DNA from: Hordeum vulgare subsp. vulgare
Lineage: Eukaryota > Streptophyta > Magnoliopsida > Poales > Poaceae
DNA: 64,000 bases
Reading direction: 5' to 3'
Assembly (NCBI RefSeq): GCF_904849725.1
Contig: NC_058524.1
Coordinates: 487,699,763-487,763,762 of the forward strand
The notes under the pieces are model-generated. The model was not told the DNA's origin. It ran no database searches and saw only the letters and a list, made by a program, of their open reading frames with translations. Shown one piece after another: positions 9,821 to 21,206 of this stretch (the first letter of the stretch is position 1; every line of letters begins with the position of its first letter). The position numbers and the translations under genes are program-made.

Positions 9821-12437
9821 ATATCTTCAGGGTTGCCGGAGATGTGAAGAGTGGCATAGAACTGAAGAATTAGCTCGTTGTTCCAGTCAGAGATGTCGGA
9901 GCACATTGGTAGTAAACCAGCATCATGGAGTACACTTAGGACTGACGCCAGGCACGGTATTGCTTCAAGTTCAACATGAGGAATATGCCTGTGCTGGAAT
10001 ATCTTGTTTCGTCCACATAGCACAGAGGCATATTAATTCATCTGAGTCCTAGTCCAAAACTTCAGATGCCTCATTTGAGGCTTGTCATAGGGGTTCTCTT
10101 CAATCAAGTACATGCGTTCTTCAAAGAAATTTTCCTTTTGAAACTTAGGACGCTTGGAGAATGGCTGACGCTGAACTGGCTTTAGATTTTGCTGAGGAAC
10201 AGGAGGGGAGACACCAATGGCAGTCTCTGGGTTGAGCACGATGAATGCATTGTCTTGGTTCGGTGCATTTTCCTCAGCATTTTCCTCAAGGTGAGGAATT
10301 TCAGCAGCTGGTACTTCAGGCTGAGGAGATGGTGCTTGCTGGGCGTCAGGCTGAGGGGCTTGCTCTGGATGTGCTTCAGGCTGAGGAATTGCTTCTTCTT
10401 TCTCAGTTGGAGGAGTTGGATCACCCTGTTCCTCATCTTGAGGATTCTGCTTAGAGCGTTGAACTTCATCAGCTTGAGGATTTTCAGTTTGTTCTTCCTC
10501 AACTGGCTTGGTGGTAGAGGTAGTTTCATCAGCTGGTGCAGCTGATGCTTGAACATTGTCTTTCTGAGGAATGAAAGGTTGAGGACTGTCGTCTATATGA
10601 ATTTCCTCGTTAGTGTGTTCCTCAGAGGCGTCATCTTTCATTTCCTCATCTGCCTTTTTTGCTGGATCATCAATGATGACCATTTCATAGGAAGGAGCGA
10701 CATTCAGGGGCACAGGGTCCAGAGGAGCAGTTTCTTCAAGTGCTTTGAGGCGCTTTGCCTCTGTTTCTTCTTCTGCCGAGGAGGCCTTTCTCTTTTTGGC
10801 TTCCTTTTCAGCAGCCCTGGTTTTCTTCACGTCTGATGCAGACGAAGTCATCTTCTTCACCGTTGAAGCTTTTGGTGAAGGGGTTCTCTTGACAGATTCT
10901 TCAGTTGGTATTAGGAACCAGCTGGAACAGAGTCATCAGCTTGCTTTGGCGAAGCAGCTGGGTCAGGGGCAGTCTCATCAGCGGCAGCAAATTCATCAGC
11001 TGGAGTTTCCATGATGATTTCTGCAATAGCCGGTTCATCAACACGACGCTCTTGTTGTACTTCCTCAGCTTGAGGAGTTTCCTCATCATGAGGAGATTCA
11101 TCTGCTGGCTCCTAAATCAAGGGCTAAGGAGTTGGTGCTGGGGGTGAAGCCTTCTTGTTGTAGTCATCAACAACTTTAGTGGCCAGCTTGATGAAATTGC
11201 TCTTGAGACTCTTACGATCTGACAGCTTGGATTACTTGTCAGTCAATTTCTTCAGCTCTGCCTGTGTTGATACCAGTGCATCAGGAGTCAAGTTGAGGAG
11301 ATTCTGCTTGAGGAATTTCTCCTTTTTAAGCTTTGCAACTTTGGCCTGCTTGGCCTGCTGTTCTTTCCACTTGGCTTCATTGATGAAAGTGGCCACCATG
11401 TGGCTAATGCTAGGGGGAAGTTTCAAATCATCAAGCGGAGTGTTTGGGTCCTCATACCAGATGTTGATGTAGTCAATGAGGACCTTGGGGTCCATGGCCA
11501 GAGGAATGACACTGCCTGATGCTTGAGCTACTCTTTCCTGCTTGTTTCTGATGATGGCTTGCAGGGTTTCATCATCAAATTCATCACTTCCCTCTGATTG
11601 AGACGGGACGGTGATGATTTTGCTGGGGCTTGGCAGAGTTGCACGTTCAGCAGTTACCAAAGTCTTCGCAGGAGGTGTTGAAGACTTTGTCTCCGAGATG
11701 GTTGCAGCTGGGAGTGAGGAGCTGGAGCTGGCGGTCATAGGCTTCATGACTTGCTTCTGTACTGGTTTCTCTTGAGGCTTTGGAGGTGGAGCTGAGGATT
11801 TTGGAGCTGAGGGTTTTGTGACTGAAGCCTGAGCAGACTTCTCTTGAGGCTTTGGAGCCCTTGGCTTTGATGGCACAGACTGCATTTGAGGAATTTCTGA
11901 GCCAGAGGTTTCTGCGGCAGAGGAAGTAGCAGCAGCTGAGGATTCATTGAATTTCCTCACTACAGCTTCTGCCTACTTCTTGAGCTTAGCCAGATGCTTT
12001 TCCTTCTCATCTGGATAGTCATCAATAGTCATGAGGCTTGAGGGATGTGCTACTTGATGATCCTCAAGTGGGGCCCTTCTGCCAGGGGGCTTCAGAGCGA
12101 ATTTCTTCGCATATTTGGGAGTCACAAACCTGCATTCCTTCCATTCCTTCGCCCATCGGCGTTCTATCTTCTGCAGCCGTATCTTTCTCTTGGCCATTGT
12201 CTCATTTTCATTAGGCATGCAATAGTCCAAGTAAATATCCTCAGGGATATCCACAGCTGTGTTTTGCTCAAGTGTCTTTTCTCCCTTCTGTTTTCTGTCA
12301 TCCTCCATTTTCTTCAGTTGAGGATTTTGCTGATGAGATTGAACTCTTGAGGATTCTGATGAGACTTGAAGATTTTCTTCCAGAAACGCTGCAAATGAGT
12401 TAATGTGATGAGAACCGAGAGATTCATCAGCTGACAT
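9821..12437 (-). pseudogene. ORF3 of element II (accessory ORF after pol), broken, split by element I
   Basis: The start ATG at 12435-12437 opens MSADESLGSHHI. The first part (to 11232) is one frame with stops at 11973-11975 and 11232-11234. A one-base deletion near 10915 shifts to the frame at 10033-10860, which continues as 9821-10023 after another stop. The protein would be long (over 800 residues up to the break), rich in Lys, Glu, Pro, Gln and Ser. A C-terminal globular-looking block (DWNNELILQFYATLHISG) also occurs in element III. No catalytic motif or signal peptide is recognised. Function unknown; its position matches the env-like ORF of other SIRE elements. Confidence 0.72.
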
Positions 12438-13470
12438 GTGTGTACGTGTGAACAGAGTATAGTTGCGAGGAATTTGGAGAGGTCATATGCGTTCTCAGAT
12501 TTGAAGAAAATGAAAAAGTTTGACAGTTTGAGGAATATAACCAGTGGTTGAGGAATTTGCCTAAGCATATTGTTCTTGGGTTCCAGAGTTGTACAGATCC
12601 GAAAATTCGCATAATTGAGGAATCTCGTGAAAATATTAGATGCTTAGCATAGTTCATCAATGATGTGGTGATAGGAAGTGCTTGAGGAATCAAGTGCTTA
12701 TCGTTTCTTGAGGAAAAACAGATTTCACATAGAAGATGTAAAATTTTAGATCTAACTTGCTGTAAAAATGGGATTTATTTACCCTGGAAGGTGCGCACGA
12801 AGAACACAGAAAGGTGTGTGTGGAGAAGCTCTTCGGTCGCGTGTCCAATGCACCCTAACCCGGCGACAGAGGACGTCTACAGCGGCGGCGGACGAAGATG
12901 GTCCGACTCTGGCGTGGTTCCGGCGACGGAGAAGTCGAGGCAGTGAAGCTCTTCCTCACCGGCGACGAGACTACCAACGATGGCGCTAGGGTTCGTTGGT
13001 GTATGCTGTGACAGGAGAGCGATGGAGCGAAGAAGAGTATGCCGAGGGGGATAAGGACATATTTATAGCCAAAAGTTACTGTTGGCGCGAAAATTTCGGA
13101 CCAAACAGCCCCTGCCTCTAAGTCTCCGCAGGACACGTGTAGCTCACGAACGATGCGGTGGAGATAGGGGAGATCGTGGTTATCCGATCGTGGGAAGTGG
13201 GGTTCAGTTACTGTGTATTAAAGAAAGAATTTTTGAAGATTTGAGGATTTTCGTTACAAAATCATCAGCTGACAAGGACGCAGTGAGGATTTTGAACAAA
13301 GTTTCAAGTAGAACGCATATGAAGAATTGAATAGACTGGATGAGTATAGCATAGAGGGAAAGTAGGGTCCGATAGCATTCACTTAGCAGAAATATCAACT
13401 TGAAGAAATAGCAATAAGTGAATGCTGTTGAGGACTTGAGATCACAGTCTATGTAGTCAAGTGAAAGTCA
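12438..13470 (-). other. Region upstream of ORF3, element II
   Basis: Reading 5' to 3' on the minus strand: AT-rich sequence, the G-box/E2F/TATA block (13139 to 13060), a GC-rich leader-like stretch (about 13040-12790), a donor-like GGTAAAT (GT at 12782-12781) and about 345 bp of AT-rich, intron-like sequence ending ATGTCAG beside the ORF3 start. Several alternative frames read through the AT-rich part, so an untranslated leader with an intron is a hypothesis. Confidence 0.5.
13060..13139 (-). promoter_or_regulatory. Promoter-like block upstream of ORF3 (G-box, E2F-like site, TATA), element II
   Basis: Minus strand: CACGTG at 13134-13139, TTTCGCGC (E2F consensus TTTSSCGC) at 13085-13092 and TATAAATA at 13060-13067. 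Order and spacing match element I at 2449-2530. The downstream GC-rich stretch resembles a plant 5' untranslated leader. The order is upstream element, E2F-like site, TATA, leader, ORF3, all in the ORF3 direction. Confidence 0.58.
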
Positions 13471-13764
13471 TCAAGTGTTTTTGAAGATTTTGTGATAAAT
13501 CATCACAATGAAGAACAGCTGTTTTGAAGAAAAACACATTTTGAGGAAATAGAACATTTGAAGAAAATCAACTTGAGGAATTTCACATTGGGCGGTGGCG
13601 TGACCCACCATATAAGAATGTTGAATACAGACGCCACATACAATTGTCGTAGGGCCCTGAGAATCAATTTCTTCGTTAATTTCTTCACATTCAGAGTGAC
13701 ATTCTTCATTAGTTGAAGAAAATCGATTCATCATGTGTTGCACATCTAAGTCATCACTTTGCAT
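13471..13764 (-). CDS. In-frame extension after the pol stop, element II
   Basis: A 97-codon frame starting 25 bases after the pol TAA and in the same frame as pol. The stretch from the pol stop to 13471 is open for about 107 codons. It has a Ser/Glu-rich acidic part (ECEEINEEIDSQGPTT), several Cys/His residues and a hydrophobic C-terminus (QLFFIVMIYHKIF). In SIRE1-type elements an ORF in the pol frame behind a suppressible stop is known, so readthrough is possible. No domain is recognised, and the length is modest enough to be chance. Confidence 0.4.
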   Translation of the reverse strand: MQSDDLDVQHMMNRFSSTNEECHSECEEINEEIDSQGPTTIVCGVCIQHSYMVGHATAQCEIPQVDFLQMFYFLKMCFSSKQLFFIVMIYHKIFKNT

Positions 13765-13788
13765 AAGTGTTAGGATGTGTGCATGATT

Positions 13789-16700
13789 TTACAAAACATT
13801 TGAAGATTCTAAGATATTTAGCTCACACCGCAACTTGCAAAACCTTTTCTCATCCAAGGGCTTCATGAAGATATCTGCCAGTTGATCATCAGTCTTCACA
13901 TGATCGATGAGGATATTGCCCTTGAGGACATGGTCCCGAAGAAAATGATGACGAATCTGGATGTGCTTGGTCTTCGAGTGCTGTACTGGGTTGTATGCAA
14001 TCTTGATAGCACTCTCATTGTCATAGTAGAGAGGCACATTCTTCATGTTGATGCCGTAGTCCTTGAGGGTTTGCATCATCCATAGCAATTGAGCACAGCA
14101 AGAACGAGCAGCAATGTACTCAGCTTCGGCAGTGGAGAGTGATACGCAGTTCTGCTTCTTTGAGGACCAGCAAACTAGTGATCTTCCGAGGAAATGGCAT
14201 GTGCCAGAAGTTGACTTGCGATCCACACGGTCACCAGCATAGTCAGAATCAGAATACCCTACCAGATGAAGATTTGAGCCCTTGGGATACCATAATCCTA
14301 GTGTTGGTGTGTGAGCTAAGTATCGAAGAATATGTTTCACAGCCTTATGGCGTGATTCCTTCGGTTTTGCTTGAAAACGTGCACACATGCAAACACTTAG
14401 CATTATATCTGGCCTAGATGCACATAGATACAATAAAGAGCCAATCATAGAATGATGTACGTGCTGATCGAAGTCTTTACCATTTTCATCAGTGCCAAGG
14501 TGGCCGTTGGTAGGCATTGGAGTCTTGGCACCTTTGCATTCATGCATGTCGAATTTCCTCAGAACATCCTTGAGGTATTTCTCATGTGATATGAAGATTC
14601 CATTGCTTTGTTGACGAATTTGAAGACCTAAGAAGAATTTCAGCTCCCCCATCATGGACATCTGATATTCTTCACTCATCATGTAGGCAAATTCATCACT
14701 GTATCGTTTGTCAGTACAGCCAAATATGATATCATCGACATATATTTGACATACAAATAGCTCATTATCATAGGATTTTGTGAAAAGAGTTGGATCAAGT
14801 GAACCAGGTTTGAAGCCTTTCTTCATGAGGAATTCCTTCAATGTATCATACCATGCCCGAGGGGCTTGCTTGAGACCATAAAGAGCCTTTTTGAGTCTGA
14901 AGACTTTGTCTGGATTCTTTGGATCCTCAAAACCTGGGGGCTGAGCAACATATACTTCTTCTTCAAGCTTACCATTGAGGAATGCACTTTTCACATCCAT
15001 TTGATATAAGATGATGTTATGATGATTAGCATAAGCAAGTAGTATTCGAGTAGCTTCAAATCTAGCAACAGGTGCAAAAGTTTCATCGAAATCTATTCCT
15101 TCAACCTGGGTGTAGCCTTGGGCTAGAAGTCGTGCCTTGTTCCTCACCACTTGACCGTCCTCATCTTGCTTGTTTCGGAAAATCCACTTGGTGCCGATGA
15201 TATTGTACTTGCGAGGATCTGGTCGTTTGACGAGCTCCCATACGTCATTTAGCTTGAATTGAAGAAGTTCGTCTTGCATAGCTTGGATCCACTCCGGTTT
15301 CAGAAAAGCCTCAGCAACCTTTGAGGGTTCTGTGATGGATACAAAGGAAAAATGCCCACAAAAGTTAACTAAGTGTGAAGCTTTTGAGCGAGTGAGAGGA
15401 CCTGGCGCGTTGATGTCGTTGAGGATTTTGTCAAGTTCTACTTCGTTTGCAATCCTTGGATGAGCTGGTTGAGGATTTTGTCTAGGCTGAGGAAGTAGTA
15501 CTGGTGCAATTTCCTCAGAAGCATCTTCTTGATTTTCATCAGTGATGGGGATCGTTTCTTCACCAATTTCCTAAGTGGGGACAATGTCTTCAGTAGGCTT
15601 GAGCTTTATTTCTTCCTCAGGAGACAACTTATCTGGATCAGAAGGCAATTGCTCTCTTTGCGAGCCATTAGTTTCATCGAACCGCACATCTACAGTCTCA
15701 ACAACTTTGTTGTGATAGTTGTTGAAGACTCTGTAAGTGTGCGAGTCCTTTTCATAACCGAGCATAAAACCTTCATGTGCCTTAGGTGCAAATTTTGAGC
15801 TATGGTGAGGATCTCTAATCCAGCATTTTGCACCGAAGACTTTGAAATAACTTACATTGGGTTTCTTGTCAGTGAGGAGTTCATATGAGGTTTTCTTGAG
15901 GAATTTGTGAAGATATACCCTGTTGATGATATGGCATGCAGTGTTGATTGCCTCAGGCCAAAAGCGATGAGGATTCTGGTATTCTTCAAGCATAGTTCTT
16001 GCCATTTCAACCAGAGTCTTGTTCTTCCTTTCGACGACACCATTCTACTAAGGAGTATAAGGAGCAGATAATTCATGAGTAATACCAAGTTCATCAAGAT
16101 AATCATCAAGACCAGTGTTTTTGAACTCAGTTCCATTATCACTCCTGATATGTTTGATCTTGATGCCAAAGTTCGTCGAGGCCCTTGAATAAAATCGTTT
16201 GAAGATTTCCTGCACTTCAGTTTTATACACTATGATATGCACCCAAGTATATTTGGAATAATCATCAACTATGACGAAGCCATATAAAGATGTTGCATTG
16301 GTTAGTGTGGCATAGTGAGTAGGTCCAAATAAATCCATGTGAAGCAATTCGAATGGACGTGTAGTGGTCATGATCGTTTTTGAGGGATGCTTGGATCTGG
16401 TCATTTTCCCAGATTCACAAGCACCGTAGAGATGATCCTTGAGGAATTTGACCGATTCGATGCCGATGACATGCTTCTTCTTCGCGAGCGTGTGCAAATT
16501 CCTCATGCCTACATGACCTAGTATTCGGTGCCACAACCATCCTTCTGAGGTTTTTGCTAGTAAGCAAGTGGCTGGTTGAGGACCTGTAGAGAAATCAACA
16601 ATGTACAAATCCCCTCTTCTTACACCTTTGAAGACTTTGGATCTGTCAGATTCCATGATGACTACACATCTATATCTACCAAATATAACAATCATATCAA

Positions 16701-16974
16701 GATCACAAAGCATCGAGACTAACATAAGGTTAAAACCAAGGGATTCAACAAGCTTCACTTTGTCCATATGCCTATCCTTGGAGATAGCCACTTTGCAAAG
16801 TCCCAATACCTTGCTTTTACCTTTGTCAACATATGTGATTTGTTTCAGAGGTGATGGAGTTAGTGGCATATTCATCAGTAAGCTTTTATCACCAATCATG
16901 TGATGTGTGCAGCCACTATCAAGAACCCACTCAATATTCTTGGGTTTGTCATCCTGCAGATGAATTAGTACAGC
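13789..16974 (-). pseudogene. Copia pol of element II (protease, integrase, RT, RNase H) with three stops
   Basis: One continuous frame begins after a TAA at 16975-16977. Order: aspartic protease with VLDSGCTHHM (Asp codon 16918-16920), gag-pre-integrase zinc region (WHRILGH; the first Cys of the expected C-x2-C is Tyr, LYGAC), integrase with LLHMD and SDNGTEF, the NGVVERKN glutamate, a long linker, RT with [11 protein letters not shown] and YVDDIIFG, and RNase H with YSDSDYAGD and AEAEYIA. It ends ESSNVL and TAA at 13789-13791. Breaks are two adjacent TAG codons just before NGVVERKN (16042-16048) and one TAG at 15571-15573. The frame from 15570 to the end, all of RT and RNase H, is intact. 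Gag lies 200 bp upstream in a different frame. Confidence 0.92.
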
Positions 16975-16977
16975 TTA

Positions 16978-17177
16978 CCATCTCATATGCTTCAGATTTG
17001 AAGAATATGATACTAATTTCATCAGATCAGTAATTTCATCATAACAGAAATGTAAGGACGTGTGAAATATTTTTATTTCATCAATCGTAAGCTTGCGTCC
17101 TATCAAGCATTTCCTCAGGTCTCCAGCAAACTCTTCAGATGATGATTTTCATCTGGAGACCTGACCTGCAGAAGTGA
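16978..17177 (-). other. Gag-pol gap with a splice-acceptor-like end, element II
   Basis: About 200 bp between the gag stop (17178-17180) and the pol frame. It has stops in the gag and pol frames and ends, on the minus strand, CTGTACTAATTCATCTGCAG directly before the protease frame. That resembles a branch point plus 3' splice site. Element III has the same gap and frame change, but its CAG is CAT. Confidence 0.4.
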
Positions 17178-19723
17178 TTAGTTCGATTTCTTCACCACCC
17201 ACATCTGAAGGGGTGGCAAAGCATTCATCATCCTGCGAGCACCATATGAGAAAGGTGGCATTTAAGCCAATGCACTTCTCTTAACAGTAGGGGGTTAAAG
17301 TACTCATATGAATATGTAGATAACTGGTTAGAGGATTTATGAACATAATGATTTGAGGAGTAACACTCATATTCATATTCCTTGTAGTTTCCCTGCACGT
17401 TAGACGCATTAGCACGGGTACGAGCATAGTTTTGACCAGTTGAGGATTTTGATCCTCTTGAAGACTTTGGTCCTCCTGAGGAATTTGATCTGGGGTTCAG
17501 ATTCTTCGGTGGTGGTGTCATGAGGACATTCACCTGAAGATTTTCAAGACAGCTTTTGGGAACCCAGATTTTCCTCAAGGGAGGGCCATTCCTGCAGTTA
17601 GTTCCAACATATCGAGAAAATACTTCACCAGATTGATTTTTGAACAGTTTATAGTTGGAGTCAAATGACTCATCTGAGGAATAGGATAATTCACATGAAA
17701 AGCCAGTTAGATTAGATGGATCAAAAGGAGGCCCAGTAGCAGCAACCCATGAGGTTTCGGGATACTGCTCAGGTTTCCAATAAGATCCATCAGCATTTAA
17801 TTTCCTCTGAAAGGTAATTCCTTCTTTCCTTGGGTTCCTGTTCAAGATCTGCTTTTTGAGCACATCACAAAGGGTTTGATGTCCTTTAAGACTTTTGTAT
17901 ATGCCTGTCACGTACAATTCCTTCAACCCTGCATTTTCATCAGTAACATTTGTGTTTTCCTCAAGTGAGGAAATAGACACAACAGGTGCAGTTGAAGAAT
18001 TTGTAGCAATGATAGCATTTGATGATTCTGGTGAGGAATTAGCAGTTTCGCGTTCAATGCATTTAAGACATGGAGGAATAAATTCAACTTGACCAGCGTT
18101 GATCTGTTGAGCTAGTAATGAATCATTTTCCATACGAAGATCATCATGAGACATCCTCAGCTTCTCAAGATCAAGCTTCCTTTGAAGAAATTCATAGGAA
18201 AGCTTCTCATGATCAGTGAGGAGTGTATCATAACGATCCTGAAGATTATCAAATCTATACTGAATACTTTTCACATCATTAGTGAGGATTTGGGTAAGGT
18301 TCATTTCATCATTCAACAGATCATCACTTTTATCTAGCAGTTTCTGAAGCTTTTCCAGAGCAGTTTGTTGTTTAGTGGCAACGATAGCAAGTTTACTGTA
18401 ACTGGGTTTCTTATAATCATTAGGTTCACAGTCACTTGAATCAGAGGAGGAGGCATTATTTGGTACCTTTGAACCTTTTGCCATGAAGCAATAGGTTGGA
18501 GCAAAGTCATGAGCATAGTCATCAGTATGGATGGTGCAATCATTTTCTTCAAGATTGAAGATTGACTTGCTGACGAAAGTGGTTGCCAGTGCAAGACTAG
18601 ACTGTCCGGATTCTGAGTCTTCATCCGAACCCTCTTCTTCATCACATTCCTCTGATTATGCCTCGGAGTCCATTTCCTTGCCAATAAGTGTCCGAGCCTT
18701 TCTGAAACTAGTCTTCTTGTGTGATGAGGGCTTTGAAGATGAGGATTTTGAAGATTTCTTCTTCTTCTTCGAGTCATCAGAACTATCATCCTTGTATTTC
18801 TTCTTCTTTGATTCCTTTCCCCAACGGGGACAATCAGCAATGTAATGACCTGATTTCTTGCACTTGTGACAGGTTCGTTTCTTGTAGTCCTCCGATGAAG
18901 ATTCTGATTTCCTCATGTCTCTTCTTGAAGATTTACCGAACTGGCCACGTCGTGTAAATCTCTGGAATTTCCTCACGAGCATTGCAAGCTCCTGTCCAAA
19001 TTCTTCAGGGTCACAAATGCTGTCATCTGTGTCTTCTTCTTCAGATGAGGAAATTGCTCTAGCCTTCAGTGCACGTGGTCTGGAATAGCTTGGTCCATAT
19101 AGATCTCTCTTTTCTTCTAGCTGGAATTTATGAGTATTTAGCCATTCAAGTATATCAGCTGGATCAAGCATCTTGTAGTCTGGTCTTTCTTGAATCATCA
19201 GAACTAAAGTATCAAATGAAGAATCCAAAGATCTCAGCAGTTTCTTCACAACTTCGTGATCGGTGATGTCTCGAGCTCCCAGTGCTTGCAGTTCATTTGA
19301 TATGTCAGTGAGGCGATCAAAGGTGTCTTGGCAGCTTTCATTGTCATGTCTCTTGAAGCGATTGAAGAGATTGCGAAGAATATCAACACGAGAGTCACGC
19401 TGGGTTGATACTCCTTCATTTACCTTGCACAGTCTCTCCCAGATCAGTGTTGCAGAGCCCAAAGCACTTACTCTTCCAAACTGGCCTGGGCTCAGATGGC
19501 CACAGATGATGTTCTTCGCTTGAGAGTCGAGTTGCTTGAATTTCTTCACATCAGCAGCAGAGACACTAGCAGAGATGATGGGGACGCCATGTTCCACAAT
19601 ATACCAGAGATCATTATCAATAGCTTGTAGATGCATTTGCATTTTGTTCTTCCAGAAGGGAAAGTTCTTTTCTTCATAGGTAGGACATGCTGTAGTCACC
19701 TTAAACATGCCTGCAGTCGACAT
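17178..19723 (-). pseudogene. Copia gag of element II, one nonsense codon and one late frameshift
   Basis: The start ATG at 19721-19723 opens MSTAGMFKV, 53 bases inside the PBS. Residues 1-355 are open: a UBN2/DUF4219-type gag core, then SSEEEDTDD, then a CCHC knuckle (CHKCKKSGHYIADC) and a Lys/Ser-rich stretch. An AAA-to-TAA change at 18656-18658 stops it, but the same frame reopens through 17228-18484: an acidic segment, a coiled-coil-like region and an Asn/Ser/Gly/Tyr tail. A one-base deletion near 17292 (compared with element I) throws the last 40 codons out of frame. The expected end is at 17178-17180. The full product would be about 849 residues, long for a Copia gag and typical of SIRE elements. 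Confidence 0.9.
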
Positions 19724-19776
19724 AACTAAAACTCCAGGTGGTTAAACAAAAATCACACAGAACAAGGGAGTACCTT

Positions 19777-19788
19777 GCTCTGATACCA
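19777..19788 (-). other. Primer binding site, element II
   Basis: Minus-strand TGGTATCAGAGC, complementary to initiator methionine tRNA, two bases inside the LTR. It is identical to the site in element I. Confidence 0.9.
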
Positions 19789-19790
19789 AT

Positions 19791-21206
19791 TGAAAGTGCA
19801 TTATATCGACTAGAGGGGGGGGTGAATAGGAGATTTTTAGAGTTTCATCACTGAGGAAATTTCTTTTGAGGAAATTCCTCACCGATGACTAATTTACAGC
19901 AGAAACAGTAAAGGATCAGAAGTGCAAAGTTTCACAACAGCAGTTTTTCAGAGTGAAGAATGTGAAAACAGATTGCATAGTGAGCAGGCACGTAGAATTC
20001 AGATGAGGATTAACTGACGTGAAGAATTTGGGGTTGAGGAAATTCAGAGAAAGTCTTCAGCAAATTCTTCAAACAGTCACAGTGAAAATCATCAACACAT
20101 AATACGGGGAAAGTAAAGAGTTGAGGAATTAGAACCCGTTTCTCATTAAACACAGTCGTTGATGACCGAGTTCCAACTGCTGTGATAGTCGTACATCTGG
20201 TTTGGAGCGTCTTGGTATTGAAACCAAAGGAGACACAGTCCCGGGACACACAGTCCCTACCGTATTCTCCTTGAGCTAAGGACACACAGTCCTCGCCCAA
20301 CACTTGTGGTAAGTCTTCAGGGCAGACTTCCAAACCCCCACAAACTTGGTCACCCGGTGATCCACAATTGACTGCTGGAAAGATCTAGACCATGACGCCT
20401 AACCGTCTGGAGGATGCACAGTCCTCAAAGGTAAAAGGCTTCAGTCCCACACAGGAACAACTTCTTCAGTGATGCTCAATCACTAGGTTTGGTTTGTGGT
20501 TTCGGTGTATGGTGTATTTCCTCACTGATGAATTACTCTCGAAGGCTCTGAGGAATTGGGTTGCTCTTATGACAAGTGTCAGTTTCTAACGGAGCAGCCA
20601 ACCAGCTAGTTGTTGTGGGGGGTGGCTATTTATAGCCTGGGAGCATCCCGACATGATTTGACACTAATGCCCTTAAGTAATATGACCGTTGGAATGGATA
20701 CGACTAGTGACTTGGCATGGCTATCGAAACGGTCAGAAACCTCAACTGTGAGAGTCCTCATGTCACTCGTATTCCTCACTAGGGGCTTTTGGTAGGATTA
20801 GGCTTGGGTTGAGCATCATGAGGAAATTCATTCCATAGTGTAACTTCGACCCCCTTTAACAGTACGGTGTTCCTATTACTCAAATGCGAAGAAAGTAAAA
20901 CAGAAAGTGTAAATCTTCATGCTTCAAATTCTTCAGAGTGATTTTCTTCAGGACACACCGGACTTTTCAATATCAGTATCTTCATGAGGAATATCAATTT
21001 TATCGCAGATTCCTCGCAATTCATTTCTTCAGCTTTAGACCATTTTCTTCAAGTGAAGGCATACATTTTTAGGGGTCGATATTCTTCAAATATCTCAAAC
21101 TCCTCAATGACTTATAGATCCTGTGTACACTCACAAACACATTAGATACTTAACCTATAAGTCTTCAAACCACCAAAATCACTAAGGGGCACTAGATGCA
21201 CTTACA
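19791..21206 (-). repeat. 5' LTR of element II (1416 bp)
   Basis: Plus-strand ends TGAAAGTGCATTATATCGAC and GATGCACTTACA. It is collinear with the element I LTR over its whole length, with scattered substitutions and small indels (for example an extra G in the G run near 19815). Confidence 0.92.

Larger units (their letters stand above)
9821..21206 (-). mobile_element. SIRE-like Ty1/copia retrotransposon, element II (interrupted by element I)
   Basis: Minus-strand element with 5' LTR (19791-21206), PBS, gag, pol and ORF3. Its ORF3 is cut at 9821 by the 5' LTR of element I; the rest, including its own 3' LTR, should lie beyond the left edge of the window. It is the most complete of the three Copia copies here: the protease motif, integrase, RT and RNase H are all present. 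Only a few stops and one-base deletions interrupt it. The flank beyond its LTR is ACTTG (21207-21211). Confidence 0.9.

Noticed and set aside
10189..11147. Plus-strand ORFs of 80-118 codons opposite ORF3 of element II
   Set aside because: They mirror the low-complexity, Lys/Glu/Pro-rich minus-strand ORF3 and have no independent motif.
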